64,000 nucleotides of DNA from Ignavibacteriales bacterium (GCA_016709155.1 JADJEI010000006.1:62001-126000); one strand, 5' to 3'. Positions 36,048 to 45,564 are shown, numbered from the stretch's first letter. Numbers and translations: made by a program. Notes: a model not told the origin generated them from the letters alone.

Positions 36048-37391
36048 TCAAGGGCTTTGGAGTTTTTTTTGTGAATTTGATAGACTGAACTCATCAACTT
36101 TTGAATACACTTTAAATTGGACCATCTTTTGTCTTATTTTTTTAATTAATTCAAAAGTAATGTCGTTATAAATAAAAGTCTCCCCCGCATTCAAAATTTT
36201 ACCCGTGCGATCTGCTATAAAGCCGGCAACAGTATTGTATTCTTCAGACTCTGGAAGATCATGATTAAATATCTTATTGAATTCATCAATAAACATTGAG
36301 CCAAGAACAATAAACTTTCCATCAGGAAGTTTAGTGTACTCCTTCAATTCAACTTTTGTTTTATCTTTTAACTCTCCCACCAATTCTTCAAGAATGTCTT
36401 CAATTGTTATCACACCTTCTGTCCCACCATATTCATCTGTAACAATTGCAAGCCTCTCACCTTGTTTCTGCATATCTTTTAACACATCAGAAATAATCTT
36501 TGAATCAGGAATAAAATATGCGGGTCTCACCAAACTTTTCAAATCTGGTTTTTGATTTTCTATAATTGATTTCATTAAATCTTTGATGTGCAATACGCCA
36601 ATAATATTATCCGCGGAGTCTTCGTAAACCGGAAAAAGAGTGTGACCGCTTCTAATAATTTTATCAATGATTAAATCTCGCTGATCATTAATATCAATTC
36701 CTGTCATTTCGGTTCTTGGAATCATTACCTCATTTGCTCTTAACTCGTTAAACTCAAAAATATTTTCTATAATTTCGTGCTCGGTTTCATTTATAGCACC
36801 GGACTTGACACTTTCTGAAATAATAATTCGAAGTTCATCCTCGGACAATCTTGTCTGAGAAAAATTTGTTTTTTCCTTAAATGGAATTAGGAAAATGTTG
36901 CTGAGGGAACTAACAATTCTCACAGGATATTTGAATAAAATTGTAAGCAGTAACAATGGTTTAACTGTAATTTTTCCGATGGATTCCGAGTACTTAAAGC
37001 CAAGAGCTTTCGGAATTAATAAACCGAAAATTAAAATCAGAAATGAATCAATCATTAGTGCAGAGAATAGAGCAAGTAAATTTGAATACTGATTCAGATT
37101 TCCAACTACGGAATTTTCAAATAGCGGTTTAAGCAATGTTGAAGCGAAATGAAATACTAGCATCGCTGAAGCTATCAAACATATTGTAGTTAAAGTTTGA
37201 ATTGTCCCAAAAAATATTTCGGGATCCTTTTGAATCTTTTCAAAACTGAGAGCAATTGTTTCTTTTCTTTCTTTCATTTCTTCAATTTTATTTTCGCCGA
37301 ATGAAGAGATAGCAATCTCAGCAGCAGCAAGAAATCCCGTTAGAAATATTAGAAAAATGAAAATGATAAGCTCTATAATTTGAATATCCAT
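36048..37391 (-). CDS. CNNM/CorC-type hemolysin-family membrane protein
   Basis: The 447 residues show the standard three-part build: a DUF21/CNNM membrane domain (1-195, three or four helices), a CBS pair (about 215-335, with EVMIPRTEMTGIDIN and IVTDEYGGTEGVITIEDILEELVG) and a C-terminal CorC_HlyC domain (about 350-435). Members act in Mg2+ or Co2+ export or homeostasis; the hemolysin name is historical. No partner gene adjoins it. Confidence 0.92.
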   Translation of the reverse strand: MDIQIIELIIFIFLIFLTGFLAAAEIAISSFGENKIEEMKERKETIALSFEKIQKDPEIFFGTIQTLTTICLIASAMLVFHFASTLLKPLFENSVVGNLNQYSNLLALFSALMIDSFLILIFGLLIPKALGFKYSESIGKITVKPLLLLTILFKYPVRIVSSLSNIFLIPFKEKTNFSQTRLSEDELRIIISESVKSGAINETEHEIIENIFEFNELRANEVMIPRTEMTGIDINDQRDLIIDKIIRSGHTLFPVYEDSADNIIGVLHIKDLMKSIIENQKPDLKSLVRPAYFIPDSKIISDVLKDMQKQGERLAIVTDEYGGTEGVITIEDILEELVGELKDKTKVELKEYTKLPDGKFIVLGSMFIDEFNKIFNHDLPESEEYNTVAGFIADRTGKILNAGETFIYNDITFELIKKIRQKMVQFKVYSKVDEFSLSNSQKKLQSP

Positions 37392-37600
37392 ATGGTTAAT
37401 ATTTATTTTCCTTAATAGAAAAACAGTTTTATAATTTCTATTTGAATCATTACAAATTTAATTAAATTCAAAATCTATTTGAATGAGATTTTACACGATT
37501 CCTCTCTCAAAATACTCAAGAATAATTATAACTAAGAATTTTTATAATTTATATTTGAAAAAAGATTAATAGAAAGTATGTTAAATATGAGAATCAACTG

Positions 37601-37954
37601 ATGATATCGTTTATGAAACCGATTCAAATTAAAGTTACTGAAAAAAAATATTTGCAAATAAGATGGAATAATGATTCCATGAGTAAAATTGAGTTGAAAT
37701 ATCTTCGCGACGAATGCCCATGCGCCTCTTGCAAAGGCGAGACAATCCTGCTGCGAAGTTATCGTCCTCCCCGACCTGCTATCCTATCGCCGGAAATGTA
37801 TTTAATATCTTCAATACAAATGGTTGGTGATTATGCCGTTCAGATAACATGGAAAGACGGACACAATACAGGTATTTATAGTTGGGATTATTTAAAATTA
37901 ATCGAAACTTCTCAACAGAGTAATGAAAAACAAAACTATCAGCCTTTATTGTAA
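37601..37954 (+). CDS. DUF971-domain protein
   Basis: A 117-residue protein of the DUF971 (GBBH-like N-terminal) family, with the typical LRDECPCASCKGE zinc-ligand segment near residue 40 and W-DGHNTGIYSWDYL near the end. A second Met four codons in (37613, MKPIQIKVTEKK) could be the true start; neither has a clear ribosome binding site. It runs straight into the SpoU-like gene with three bases between them. Its function is unknown, though a link to Fe-S assembly has been suggested for the domain. Confidence 0.85.
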   Translation: MISFMKPIQIKVTEKKYLQIRWNNDSMSKIELKYLRDECPCASCKGETILLRSYRPPRPAILSPEMYLISSIQMVGDYAVQITWKDGHNTGIYSWDYLKLIETSQQSNEKQNYQPLL

Positions 37955-37957
37955 TTT

Positions 37958-38242
37958 ATGATCTCTAAAAATGAATTAAAATTCTTCTCCTCGCTGCTCC
38001 ACAAAAAATATCGTCTTAAAGAAAATAAATTTTTAGTAGAAGGTGAAAAAATTGTTTTAGAGGGATTGAAAAGTAATTTTGGTTGTGATGTAATAGTAAC
38101 CACACCATCCTTTGCAGATCAGAACGAGCAGCTAATTAGCAGCTTAGTAAGCAATAAAATTAGAATTGAAATAGCCAGCGCCCTGGATTTCAAAAGAATT
38201 TCAGATACCGAAACTACTCAAGGAATTATTGGTGTATTTTAA
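37958..38242 (+). CDS. TrmH/SpoU-family RNA 2'-O-methyltransferase, N-terminal part (ends at an internal stop)
   Basis: First 94 residues of an RNA methyltransferase: the substrate-binding domain with FSSLLHKKYRLKENKFLVEG is standard for the TrmH family. The frame stops at TAA 38240-38242 in GVF-stop, but the same frame reads on from 38243 straight into the catalytic SPOUT domain. The stop lies inside a 22-base imperfect tandem repeat (38228-38249 and 38250-38271). Confidence 0.82.
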   Translation: MISKNELKFFSSLLHKKYRLKENKFLVEGEKIVLEGLKSNFGCDVIVTTPSFADQNEQLISSLVSNKIRIEIASALDFKRISDTETTQGIIGVF

Positions 38243-38725
38243 ACGAAGCATTGGAGTATTTTAAACGAAAAATTTAATAATGAGAACATTCTGCTTTATT
38301 TAGAAAATATTTCTGAACCAGGGAATCTTGGAACATTACTTCGAACTGCAGATTGGTTTGGAGTAAAATCAGTTTTGATTAGTAAAAATTCTGTCGAACT
38401 TTTTAATCCAAAAGTAATACGGGCAAGTATGGGTTCAATATTTCATTTGAAAATATTTACTGAAGTTGAACTAACGCAATTCATTTATTTGAAGTCAAAT
38501 CAGTATTCATTTTTATGTGCTGACTTAGAAGGAAAAAATATTTTTAATTACCATAAATCCGGAAGATGTATTCTATCAATGGCAAATGAATCTTGCGGTC
38601 CATCGCAAGAACTGCTAAAATTAAGTGATGAAGTTATTACTGTACCAAAACTCGGGGAAGCTGAATCCCTTAATGTCGCTTCTGCTGCTGCTGTGATTTT
38701 ATCTCAACTAACTACAAATACATAA
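38243..38725 (+). pseudogene. TrmH/SpoU-family RNA methyltransferase, catalytic part behind an in-frame stop
   Basis: In the same frame as the upstream part. It holds all three SPOUT motifs: NISEPGNLGTLLRTADWFG, MANESCGPS (usually GNE-x-G-x-S; here MANE) and ESLNVASAAAVIL, which bind SAM through the knot. The first ATG is at 38375, which would miss motif 1, so a free-standing protein from there would be inactive. The intact gene would make about 255 residues. It could be a true nonsense mutant, a sequencing artefact or a readthrough gene. Confidence 0.78.
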
Positions 38726-38744
38726 TTATTATAATGGAGCGTAA

Positions 38745-39491
38745 ATGGAGTGGTTAACAAGTCCTGATTCGTTAATAGCGTTGTTAACATTGACAGTTCT
38801 GGAAATTGTTCTCGGCGTGGACAATATTATTTTCATTTCGATACTTTCCGGAAAATTACCAAAAGAGAAACAAAATAAAGCAAGACTGACCGGTTTATCC
38901 CTTGCAATGATCACAAGAATTTTGCTGCTTCTTTCACTAACCTGGCTTATGAAACTAACAGCACCATTATTCGCCGTATCGAATTATGAAATTTCAGGGA
39001 AAGATTTAATTCTAATAATTGGAGGATTATTCTTACTTGCTAAATCAACATTCGAAATTCACGATAAGCTTGAAGGTGAGGTGGAACATACGCGAGCTAT
39101 AAAAAAAGTATCATTTGTTTCAGTCATCGTTCAGATTTTACTTCTCGATATTGTTTTCTCGCTTGACTCAGTCATCACTGCTATTGGGATGGCAAATGAA
39201 GTGCTGATCATGATTATTGCGGTCATAGTAGCAGTAATTTTTATGATGTTCTTTTCTAAAATGATAAGTGATTTTGTAAATGATCACCCAACGATTAAAA
39301 TGCTTGCATTAAGTTTTCTGATTTTAATAGGCGTTTCACTTATCGCAGAAGGATTAGATCAGCATATTCCTAAGGGCTACATTTATTTCGCAATGGCTTT
39401 CTCCGTTTTTGTCGAAATGTTAAATATGAAAATGAGAAAAACAAAGACGAAACCCGTTCAGTTACATCAAAATTTTGATACTGATAAGTAA
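38745..39491 (+). CDS. TerC-family integral membrane protein
   Basis: The 248-residue protein has seven or eight transmembrane helices. The family signatures are VLEIVLGVDNIIFISIL near the start and LLDIVFSLDSVITAIGM in the middle, each with the buried Asp used for metal binding. TerC proteins help metal (Mn2+) export or metalation of secreted enzymes; the original tellurite phenotype is not implied. It ends in a basic cytoplasmic tail. Confidence 0.93.
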   Translation: MEWLTSPDSLIALLTLTVLEIVLGVDNIIFISILSGKLPKEKQNKARLTGLSLAMITRILLLLSLTWLMKLTAPLFAVSNYEISGKDLILIIGGLFLLAKSTFEIHDKLEGEVEHTRAIKKVSFVSVIVQILLLDIVFSLDSVITAIGMANEVLIMIIAVIVAVIFMMFFSKMISDFVNDHPTIKMLALSFLILIGVSLIAEGLDQHIPKGYIYFAMAFSVFVEMLNMKMRKTKTKPVQLHQNFDTDK

Positions 39492-39778
39492 TTATATATC
39501 TAAAAAAAATGACTTGAAAAATTTCATTTAACACTTGACAACTGAAATTTCTCATTTTCAAGAAAATTAGAACTCTGAATTTCCCTTTTATGAAGTTTTC
39601 ATGTTATTTGGCAATTAATTTTTCTTAATCTAAGTTTAACAAACATAACTTTTTTTCTACTTTCTAATGGCATTATGTTTGTTCTAAACAGTTGCTGAAA
39701 TAATTTTAGCATTTTCGGTTTTCAGCTATCTGTGCAAAATTAAATGCATAGAGAAATAATAATTGAAAGGATGACAAA

Positions 39779-41449
39779 TTGGGAATAATCAAAAACTCTT
39801 CTTCGGAAAAGTTTTATAGTTGGATAACTAATACTTACAAGAAATCAATTCAAATAAATCCTGAGCAAAAAAAAGAATTTACCACAGGTTCATTTACTCC
39901 CATCGAGTCACTTTATGTTCCCGATAAAACCGATTCCAAATATGAAAGTGAGATAGGATTTCCCGGCGAATATCCTTTCACACGAGGGATTCAACCCACC
40001 ATGTATCGCGGACGATTCTGGACGATGAGACAATATGCAGGATTTGGAACAGCAAAAGAATCTAATCAGCGTTATCGTTATTTATTGGATCAAGGGCAGT
40101 CTGGTTTATCAGTCGCATTTGATCTACCGACTCAAATTGGTTATGACAGCGATGACCCAATCGCTTCAGGGGAAGTTGGTAAGGTTGGTGTTGCAATAGA
40201 TACCCTTGCTGATATGGAAATTCTTTTTGAGAAGATTCCACTGGATAAAGTTTCAACCTCAATGACGATTAATGCACCTGCCTCTGTCCTACTCGCAATG
40301 TACATCGCGGTGGCAGAAAAGTGTGGAGTAGGAAAAGATAAAATCAGCGGCCCAATTCAAAACGATATTTTAAAAGAATACATCGCACGCGGTACATATA
40401 TTTACCCTCCAAAAGCCTCAATGAGATTAATTACAAATATATTTGAATACTGCGCTAATGAAGTACCCAGGTTTAACACTATTTCAATCTCGGGGTACCA
40501 TATTAGGGAAGCTGGTTCAACTGCAGCGCAGGAGGTGGGATTTACTTTGGCAAATGGAATTGCTTATGTAGAAGCCGCAATCAAAGCAGGATTAAATGTT
40601 GATGAATTCGCAAAACGTTTGTCATTTTTCTTTAATTCACATAATGATTTATTGGAGGAAGTTGCTAAATTTCGGGCAGCGAGAAGAATGTGGGCAAAAA
40701 TTATGCGCGAGAGATTCAAGGCAAAAGATCCAAGAAGCTGGATGCTCAGGTTTCATACTCAAACTGCAGGCTCGACATTAACAGCCCAACAGGTTGATAA
40801 CAATATAGTCAGAGTTACGATTCAAACTCTTGCGGCTGTTCTTGGCGGGACACAAAGTTTACACACAAATTCCCGTGATGAAGCTCTTGCCCTTCCGAAT
40901 GAAGATTCTGTGCGAATTGCTCTTAGAACTCAACAGATAGTTGCAAACGAAAGTGGAGTTGCAAATACAATTGATCCCCTTGCCGGCTCTTATTACATTG
41001 AAAATCTCACCGATCAAATTGAAAAAGACGCCGTTGAATATATTAATAAAATTGATTCATTGGGTGGGGTTATCAATGCAATTGAATCCGGTTTTATTCA
41101 AATGGAAATTCAAAAAGCTGCCTATAAATATGAAATGGAAATTGAATCAGGAGAGCGAGTAATTGTAGGAGTAAATAAATTTCAGATGAAGGAAGGAGAA
41201 CCAAAAGGATTATTAAAAATTAATCCCCGTGTTCAACAGGAACAAATTAAATTCCTTTCGAAAATAAAGACTGAAAGAAATAATGACTCCGTAAACCTTG
41301 CACTTAATAAATTAAAAACGGCAGCAGAAGGAAACGATAACCTAATGCCGTTTATAGTTGATGCAGTAAAAAATTATGCAAGCATCGGTGAGATTTGCAA
41401 TACAATGAGAGAGGTATTTGGTGAATACAAAGAGCACGTTATTATTTAA
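39779..41449 (+). CDS. Methylmalonyl-CoA mutase, large (catalytic) subunit
   Basis: Interconverts succinyl-CoA and (R)-methylmalonyl-CoA with adenosylcobalamin. The 556 residues cover only the TIM barrel, with YRGRFWTMRQYAGFG, GLSVAFDLPTQIGYDSDDP and FHTQTAGSTLTAQQ, and end without a B12-binding domain, so a separate small subunit must exist elsewhere. The TTG at 39779 is preferred because AAGGA lies nine bases upstream; an in-frame ATG is not available. Epimerase and decarboxylase genes follow. Confidence 0.95.
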   Translation: MGIIKNSSSEKFYSWITNTYKKSIQINPEQKKEFTTGSFTPIESLYVPDKTDSKYESEIGFPGEYPFTRGIQPTMYRGRFWTMRQYAGFGTAKESNQRYRYLLDQGQSGLSVAFDLPTQIGYDSDDPIASGEVGKVGVAIDTLADMEILFEKIPLDKVSTSMTINAPASVLLAMYIAVAEKCGVGKDKISGPIQNDILKEYIARGTYIYPPKASMRLITNIFEYCANEVPRFNTISISGYHIREAGSTAAQEVGFTLANGIAYVEAAIKAGLNVDEFAKRLSFFFNSHNDLLEEVAKFRAARRMWAKIMRERFKAKDPRSWMLRFHTQTAGSTLTAQQVDNNIVRVTIQTLAAVLGGTQSLHTNSRDEALALPNEDSVRIALRTQQIVANESGVANTIDPLAGSYYIENLTDQIEKDAVEYINKIDSLGGVINAIESGFIQMEIQKAAYKYEMEIESGERVIVGVNKFQMKEGEPKGLLKINPRVQQEQIKFLSKIKTERNNDSVNLALNKLKTAAEGNDNLMPFIVDAVKNYASIGEICNTMREVFGEYKEHVII

Positions 41450-41502
41450 TCAATGATGAGTAATAAGAAATTAACAATCAAAAAAAAATACCCGAAAAAA
41501 AA

Positions 41503-41910
41503 ATGAACATTTCACACATAGAACATATAGGCATTGCAGTTAAAAACATCGATGAAGCAATTAATTATTACGAAAACATACTCGGGTTAAAATGTTACGC
41601 TGTTGAAGAAGTGAGAGATCAAAAAGTTAAGACTGCTTTTTTTATGGTTGGACAAACAAAAATTGAATTGTTAGAATCTACTTCGCCTGACGGACCAATA
41701 GGTAAATTTATTGAAAAGAAGGGTGAGGGTATTCATCACCTTGCATTTGCAGTTAATGGATTACAAAATTCACTCGATGAAGTAAAATCCAAAAATGTAA
41801 TTCTGATTGATGAAAAACCCAGAAAAGGTGCTGAAGGATTGAACATCGCATTCCTTCATCCAAAATCTACGTTTGGAGTTTTAACAGAACTCTGTGACAA
41901 ACCGGAATAG
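41503..41910 (+). CDS. mce: Methylmalonyl-CoA epimerase
   Basis: Interconverts (R)- and (S)-methylmalonyl-CoA. The 135-residue product is a vicinal-oxygen-chelate fold with metal ligands in ISHIEHIGIAVKNI, GEGIHHLAFAV and TELCDKPE. Its position between mutase and decarboxylase genes fits the pathway exactly. Confidence 0.95.
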   Translation: MNISHIEHIGIAVKNIDEAINYYENILGLKCYAVEEVRDQKVKTAFFMVGQTKIELLESTSPDGPIGKFIEKKGEGIHHLAFAVNGLQNSLDEVKSKNVILIDEKPRKGAEGLNIAFLHPKSTFGVLTELCDKPE

Positions 41911-41959
41911 AAATTAATAAGCTCTATACTATATAAAATATATTTTACAGGTAAACAAA

Positions 41960-42496
41960 ATGGCAATGCAGGATAAAATAAAAGAGTTGATGGCACTTCG
42001 CCAGCAGGCTAAACTCGGCGGCGGAGAAAAGCGCATCGCATCTCAACATAAAAAAGGCAAACTAACTGCAAGAGAAAGATTAGAACTTTTACTTGATGAA
42101 GGCAGCTTTGAAGAATTTGATATGTTTGTTTGTCATCGCAGTATTGATTTTGGGTTAGATAAAGAATCTTATTTATCAGATGGAGTTGTTACCGGTTATG
42201 GAACCATTGATGGCAGATTGGTGTATGTTTTTTCACAGGACTTTACAGTTTTTGGCGGCTCACTTTCTGAAATGTATGCGGAAAAAATTTGCAAGGTTAT
42301 GGATAAAGCACTTAAAGTCGGTGCGCCTATTATCGGAATAAATGACAGCGGCGGAGCTCGAATACAGGAGGGTGTGAAAAGTCTGGGCGGATATGCTGAT
42401 ATCTTTCAGAGAAATATTTTAGCATCCGGCGTTATCCCTCAAATCTCTGCGGTTTTTGGACCGTGCGCAGGCGGTGCAGTTTACTCCCCGCTCTAA
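41960..42496 (+). CDS. mmdA: Methylmalonyl-CoA decarboxylase carboxyltransferase (alpha) subunit, N-terminal part (frameshifted)
   Basis: First 178 residues of an acyl-CoA carboxyltransferase: the N-terminal block with LTARERLELLLDEGSFEE, the CoA/oxyanion region INDSGGARIQEGV and FGPCAGGAVYSP. After YSP the frame reads CTC TAA and stops. One extra C in the C4 run at 42486-42489 would give SPALTDFIVM, the usual continuation, which is present in the next frame. The intact protein would have about 515 residues. With OadG-, BCCP- and OadB-like genes behind it the enzyme is a Na+-pumping decarboxylase rather than a propionyl-CoA carboxylase. Confidence 0.9.
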   Translation: MAMQDKIKELMALRQQAKLGGGEKRIASQHKKGKLTARERLELLLDEGSFEEFDMFVCHRSIDFGLDKESYLSDGVVTGYGTIDGRLVYVFSQDFTVFGGSLSEMYAEKICKVMDKALKVGAPIIGINDSGGARIQEGVKSLGGYADIFQRNILASGVIPQISAVFGPCAGGAVYSPL

Positions 42497-43518
42497 CTGA
42501 CTTTATAGTTATGAATAAAACAGCAAGCTACATGTTTGTTACAGGACCAAAAGTTGTAAAAACTGTAACCGGCGAATCTGTAACTGAAGATGAACTCGGT
42601 GGTGCGATGATTCACGGTTCAAAATCAGGAGTTGCGCATTTCGTTGCTGATGATGAAGAAGAAGGAATCTCTTTAATCAGGAAATTACTAAGTTATCTTC
42701 CGCAAAATAATTTAGAAGATCCACCAATTCTTCCCTGCGATGATCCAATAGATCGATTAGAAGATATTCTTAACTCAATCATCCCTGAAGCCACAAACAA
42801 ACCTTACGATGTTAAAGATGTTATTTATGCGGTTGTTGATACACATGAGTTCTTGGAAATACAGAGACACTTTGCTCCTAACATCGTAACAGGTTTTGCA
42901 AGATTTAATGGAATGCCTGTTGGTATTGTTGCTAATCAGCCTAACTATCTTGCCGGGGTTCTTGATATTAACTCATCGCGTAAAGCTGCACGCTTTGTTA
43001 GATTTTGTGACGCATTCAATATTCCAATAGTAACATTTGTTGATGTGCCGGGATTTTTACCTGGAACGACTCAAGAGTACGGTGGAATTATTATTCATGG
43101 TGCAAAACTTTTATTTGCTTATGGCGAAGCCACAGTTCCCAAAGTAACGGTTATTCTTCGTAAAGCTTACGGTGGTGCTTATGATGTTATGAGTTCAAAA
43201 CATTTACGCGGAGATATTAACTACGCATGGCCAGGTGCCGAAATTGCAGTGATGGGTCCCAAAGGTGCAATTGAAGTTCTTCATCAAAAAGAATTGCAAT
43301 TGATTACCGATCCCGAAGAAAGGATTAAATTCGTTAAAGAACGTGAAGAAGATTATAGAATGAAATTTGCAACCCCCTATGTTGCAGCAAAGTATGGATA
43401 TATTGATGATGTTATCGAACCAAGAAATACAAGGTTTAGAGTAATACGTGCGTTGCAGTCACTCGCAACAAAAAAGGATGTAAATCCACCCAAAAAACAT
43501 TCTAACCTACCATTATAA
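42463..43518 (+). CDS. mmdA: Methylmalonyl-CoA decarboxylase carboxyltransferase (alpha) subunit, C-terminal part
   Basis: Carries the rest of the carboxyltransferase. The real homology begins at ALTDFIVMNKTASYMFVTGP (from about 42490); the upstream codons of this frame (MRRRCSLLP) are not part of the family and arise from reading the overlap out of frame. The second oxyanion region (VDVPGFLPGTTQEYGGIIIH) and GGAYDVMSSKHL are intact, as is the C-terminal GYIDDVIEPRNTR. It is the C-terminal part of a single broken gene. Confidence 0.9.
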   Translation: MRRRCSLLPALTDFIVMNKTASYMFVTGPKVVKTVTGESVTEDELGGAMIHGSKSGVAHFVADDEEEGISLIRKLLSYLPQNNLEDPPILPCDDPIDRLEDILNSIIPEATNKPYDVKDVIYAVVDTHEFLEIQRHFAPNIVTGFARFNGMPVGIVANQPNYLAGVLDINSSRKAARFVRFCDAFNIPIVTFVDVPGFLPGTTQEYGGIIIHGAKLLFAYGEATVPKVTVILRKAYGGAYDVMSSKHLRGDINYAWPGAEIAVMGPKGAIEVLHQKELQLITDPEERIKFVKEREEDYRMKFATPYVAAKYGYIDDVIEPRNTRFRVIRALQSLATKKDVNPPKKHSNLPL

Positions 43519-43534
43519 TCAAAGGAAAATAAAA

Positions 43535-43942
43535 ATGTTTTTAGGTTTATTACAACAAATAATTAAAGATACTTCAACAGTTACCATTCATAAAAATTCG
43601 GATTTGTTTTTAAAGATTGATCCATGGGGTATTGGAATGACCGTAATTGGATATGTTGTCGTTTTTTTAGCCCTGCTTTTCCTATACATCACATTTTCGA
43701 ATCTTACTAAAGTATTAAATATTAATGTTAGACGAATACTCCGAAGAGAAGGAAAGACCGATTCAGTTACTGAAGAATTATCTATTTCCGGAGAACTAAA
43801 TGCAGCAATTAGCATGGCGTTACATCTTTATTATTCTGAAATCCACGACCACGAAGATACGGTATTAACTATAAATAAAATTTCAAGAGCTTATTCACCA
43901 TGGAGTTCAAAAATTTACGGCTTAAGACAAAACCCAAGATAA
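43535..43942 (+). CDS. OadG-like small membrane subunit of the decarboxylase
   Basis: The 135-residue protein has one transmembrane helix (about residues 33-55, GMTVIGYVVVFLALLFLYITF), as in the gamma/delta subunits (OadG, MmdD) that hold the Na+-pumping decarboxylase together. The cytoplasmic part ends SPWSSKIYGLRQNPR. It lies between the carboxyltransferase and the biotin carrier. Confidence 0.8.
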   Translation: MFLGLLQQIIKDTSTVTIHKNSDLFLKIDPWGIGMTVIGYVVVFLALLFLYITFSNLTKVLNINVRRILRREGKTDSVTEELSISGELNAAISMALHLYYSEIHDHEDTVLTINKISRAYSPWSSKIYGLRQNPR

Positions 43943-43954
43943 ACGAGAACCATA

Positions 43955-44398
43955 ATGAAAAAATTTAAATTTACAATTCAAGGCAACAAGTACGATGTTA
44001 ATATTCTTAATGTCGAAGATAACATTGCAGAAATAGAAGTTAACGGAGCAGTGTATCAGGTAGAGGTTGATAAAGTTATTTCCCAAAGTAAAACACCGAA
44101 ACTTGTAAGATCTGTTGCAGTGCCAACAACTGAATCCAGAAAAACTGAACAAAGAACAAGTGCACCTTCAGCACCAAAAGGAACCGGTTTTATTAAATCA
44201 CCTTTACCGGGTGTTATTCTTGACGTGTATGTAAAAGAAGGTGATACTGTTAAAGTTGGAACAAAACTACTTATGCTTGAGGCAATGAAGATGGAAAATA
44301 ATATAAATGCAGACAAGGATGGTGTAGTAAAATCAATCAAAATTAAGACAGGCGATTCTGTCCTTGAAGGTGATATTCTTATCGAAATTGGAGCATAA
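43955..44398 (+). CDS. Biotin carboxyl carrier subunit of methylmalonyl-CoA decarboxylase
   Basis: The 147-residue protein ends in a biotinyl/lipoyl domain (about 75-147) with the biotin site EAMKMEN (Lys112). A Thr/Ser/Ala-rich linker (55-75) joins it to the N-terminal domain, which binds the decarboxylase complex. It follows the OadG-like gene by 12 bases and precedes the beta subunit by two. Confidence 0.92.
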   Translation: MKKFKFTIQGNKYDVNILNVEDNIAEIEVNGAVYQVEVDKVISQSKTPKLVRSVAVPTTESRKTEQRTSAPSAPKGTGFIKSPLPGVILDVYVKEGDTVKVGTKLLMLEAMKMENNINADKDGVVKSIKIKTGDSVLEGDILIEIGA

Positions 44399-44400
44399 CT

Positions 44401-45564
44401 ATGGATCAGTTTTTTCAATTTATGTCTCACGGTTTCGATCAGTTTTTCAGGTACACTGCTTTTCCAAACTTTACTGTTGGACACGTTGTAATGTTAGCTG
44501 TTGGACTTGTATTCATATATTTAGCGATTGCAAAAGAATATGAACCATTACTTTTAGTACCAATCGGTTTTGGTATTCTAATTGGCAACATTCCTTTTCT
44601 TCAAGGTGCAAATTTACAGATCGGCATTTATGAACCAGGAAGTGTGATGGGATATCTATACTTTGGTGTAATAAAAGGAATTTATCCTCCTCTGATATTT
44701 TTAGGTATCGGTGCGATGACTGATTTTTCAGCACTATTATCAAATCCCAAATTAATGTTACTTGGTGCGGCAGCACAACTTGGAATATTTGGCGCTTATA
44801 TGATTGCATTATTCTTAGATTTTCTTCCAGCGCAAGCAGCAGCAATTGGTATAATTGGCGGAGCAGACGGACCAACTGCAATATTCCTGTCATCAAAATT
44901 AGCTCCCGAACTTGTTGGAGCAATCGCAATATCCGCATATTCTTATATGGCGCTTGTACCAGTAATTCAGCCGCCAATTATGAAACTTCTTACTACTGAT
45001 AAGGAACGATTGATCAGAATGAAGCCTCCTCGTGCAGTTTCAAAGACTGAAAAGGTACTCTTCCCAATCGTTGGATTAATCTTAACTACACTGATTGTCC
45101 CAAGTGCAATGCCTCTGCTGGGAATGTTGTTCTTTGGAAATATTCTAAAGGAAAGTGGAGTCACTAAACGATTAGCTGATACGGCGAAAGGTTCCTTGAT
45201 AGATATAGTAACTATCCTAATTGGATTAACGGTGGGGGCATCAACACAGGCAACTACATTTCTGACATCCCGATCTGTGGGGATATTTGCACTAGGCGCA
45301 TTATCTTTTGTTATCGCAACTGCGGGAGGAATATTTTTTACTAAATTTATGAATTTATTTCTAAAAGAAGGGAATAAAATAAATCCATTAATTGGTAATG
45401 CTGGTGTGTCCGCTGTACCCGATAGCGCAAGAGTTTCTCAAATAATTGGATTGCAGTATGATAAAACAAATCACTTGCTAATGCATGCAATGGCACCAAA
45501 TGTTGCAGGAGTTATTGGCAGTGCTGTTGCTGCGGGTATTTTATTAAGTTTCTTTATGGGATGA
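44401..45564 (+). CDS. Na+-translocating decarboxylase beta subunit
   Basis: The 387-residue integral membrane subunit decarboxylates carboxybiotin and exports Na+. Around nine to eleven helices are visible. The central block IGIIGGADGPTAIFLSSKLAP contains the conserved Asp needed for Na+ movement, and the C-terminal NAGVSAVPDSARVSQ block is typical of OadB/GcdB/MmdB. Substrate (methylmalonyl-CoA) is inferred from the mutase and epimerase genes upstream. Confidence 0.94.
   Translation: MDQFFQFMSHGFDQFFRYTAFPNFTVGHVVMLAVGLVFIYLAIAKEYEPLLLVPIGFGILIGNIPFLQGANLQIGIYEPGSVMGYLYFGVIKGIYPPLIFLGIGAMTDFSALLSNPKLMLLGAAAQLGIFGAYMIALFLDFLPAQAAAIGIIGGADGPTAIFLSSKLAPELVGAIAISAYSYMALVPVIQPPIMKLLTTDKERLIRMKPPRAVSKTEKVLFPIVGLILTTLIVPSAMPLLGMLFFGNILKESGVTKRLADTAKGSLIDIVTILIGLTVGASTQATTFLTSRSVGIFALGALSFVIATAGGIFFTKFMNLFLKEGNKINPLIGNAGVSAVPDSARVSQIIGLQYDKTNHLLMHAMAPNVAGVIGSAVAAGILLSFFMG

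Noticed and set aside
44513..44977. 154-residue minus-strand frame inside the decarboxylase beta subunit gene
   Set aside because: Antisense to a highly conserved coding region, with low-complexity Leu/Gln content and no ribosome binding site.
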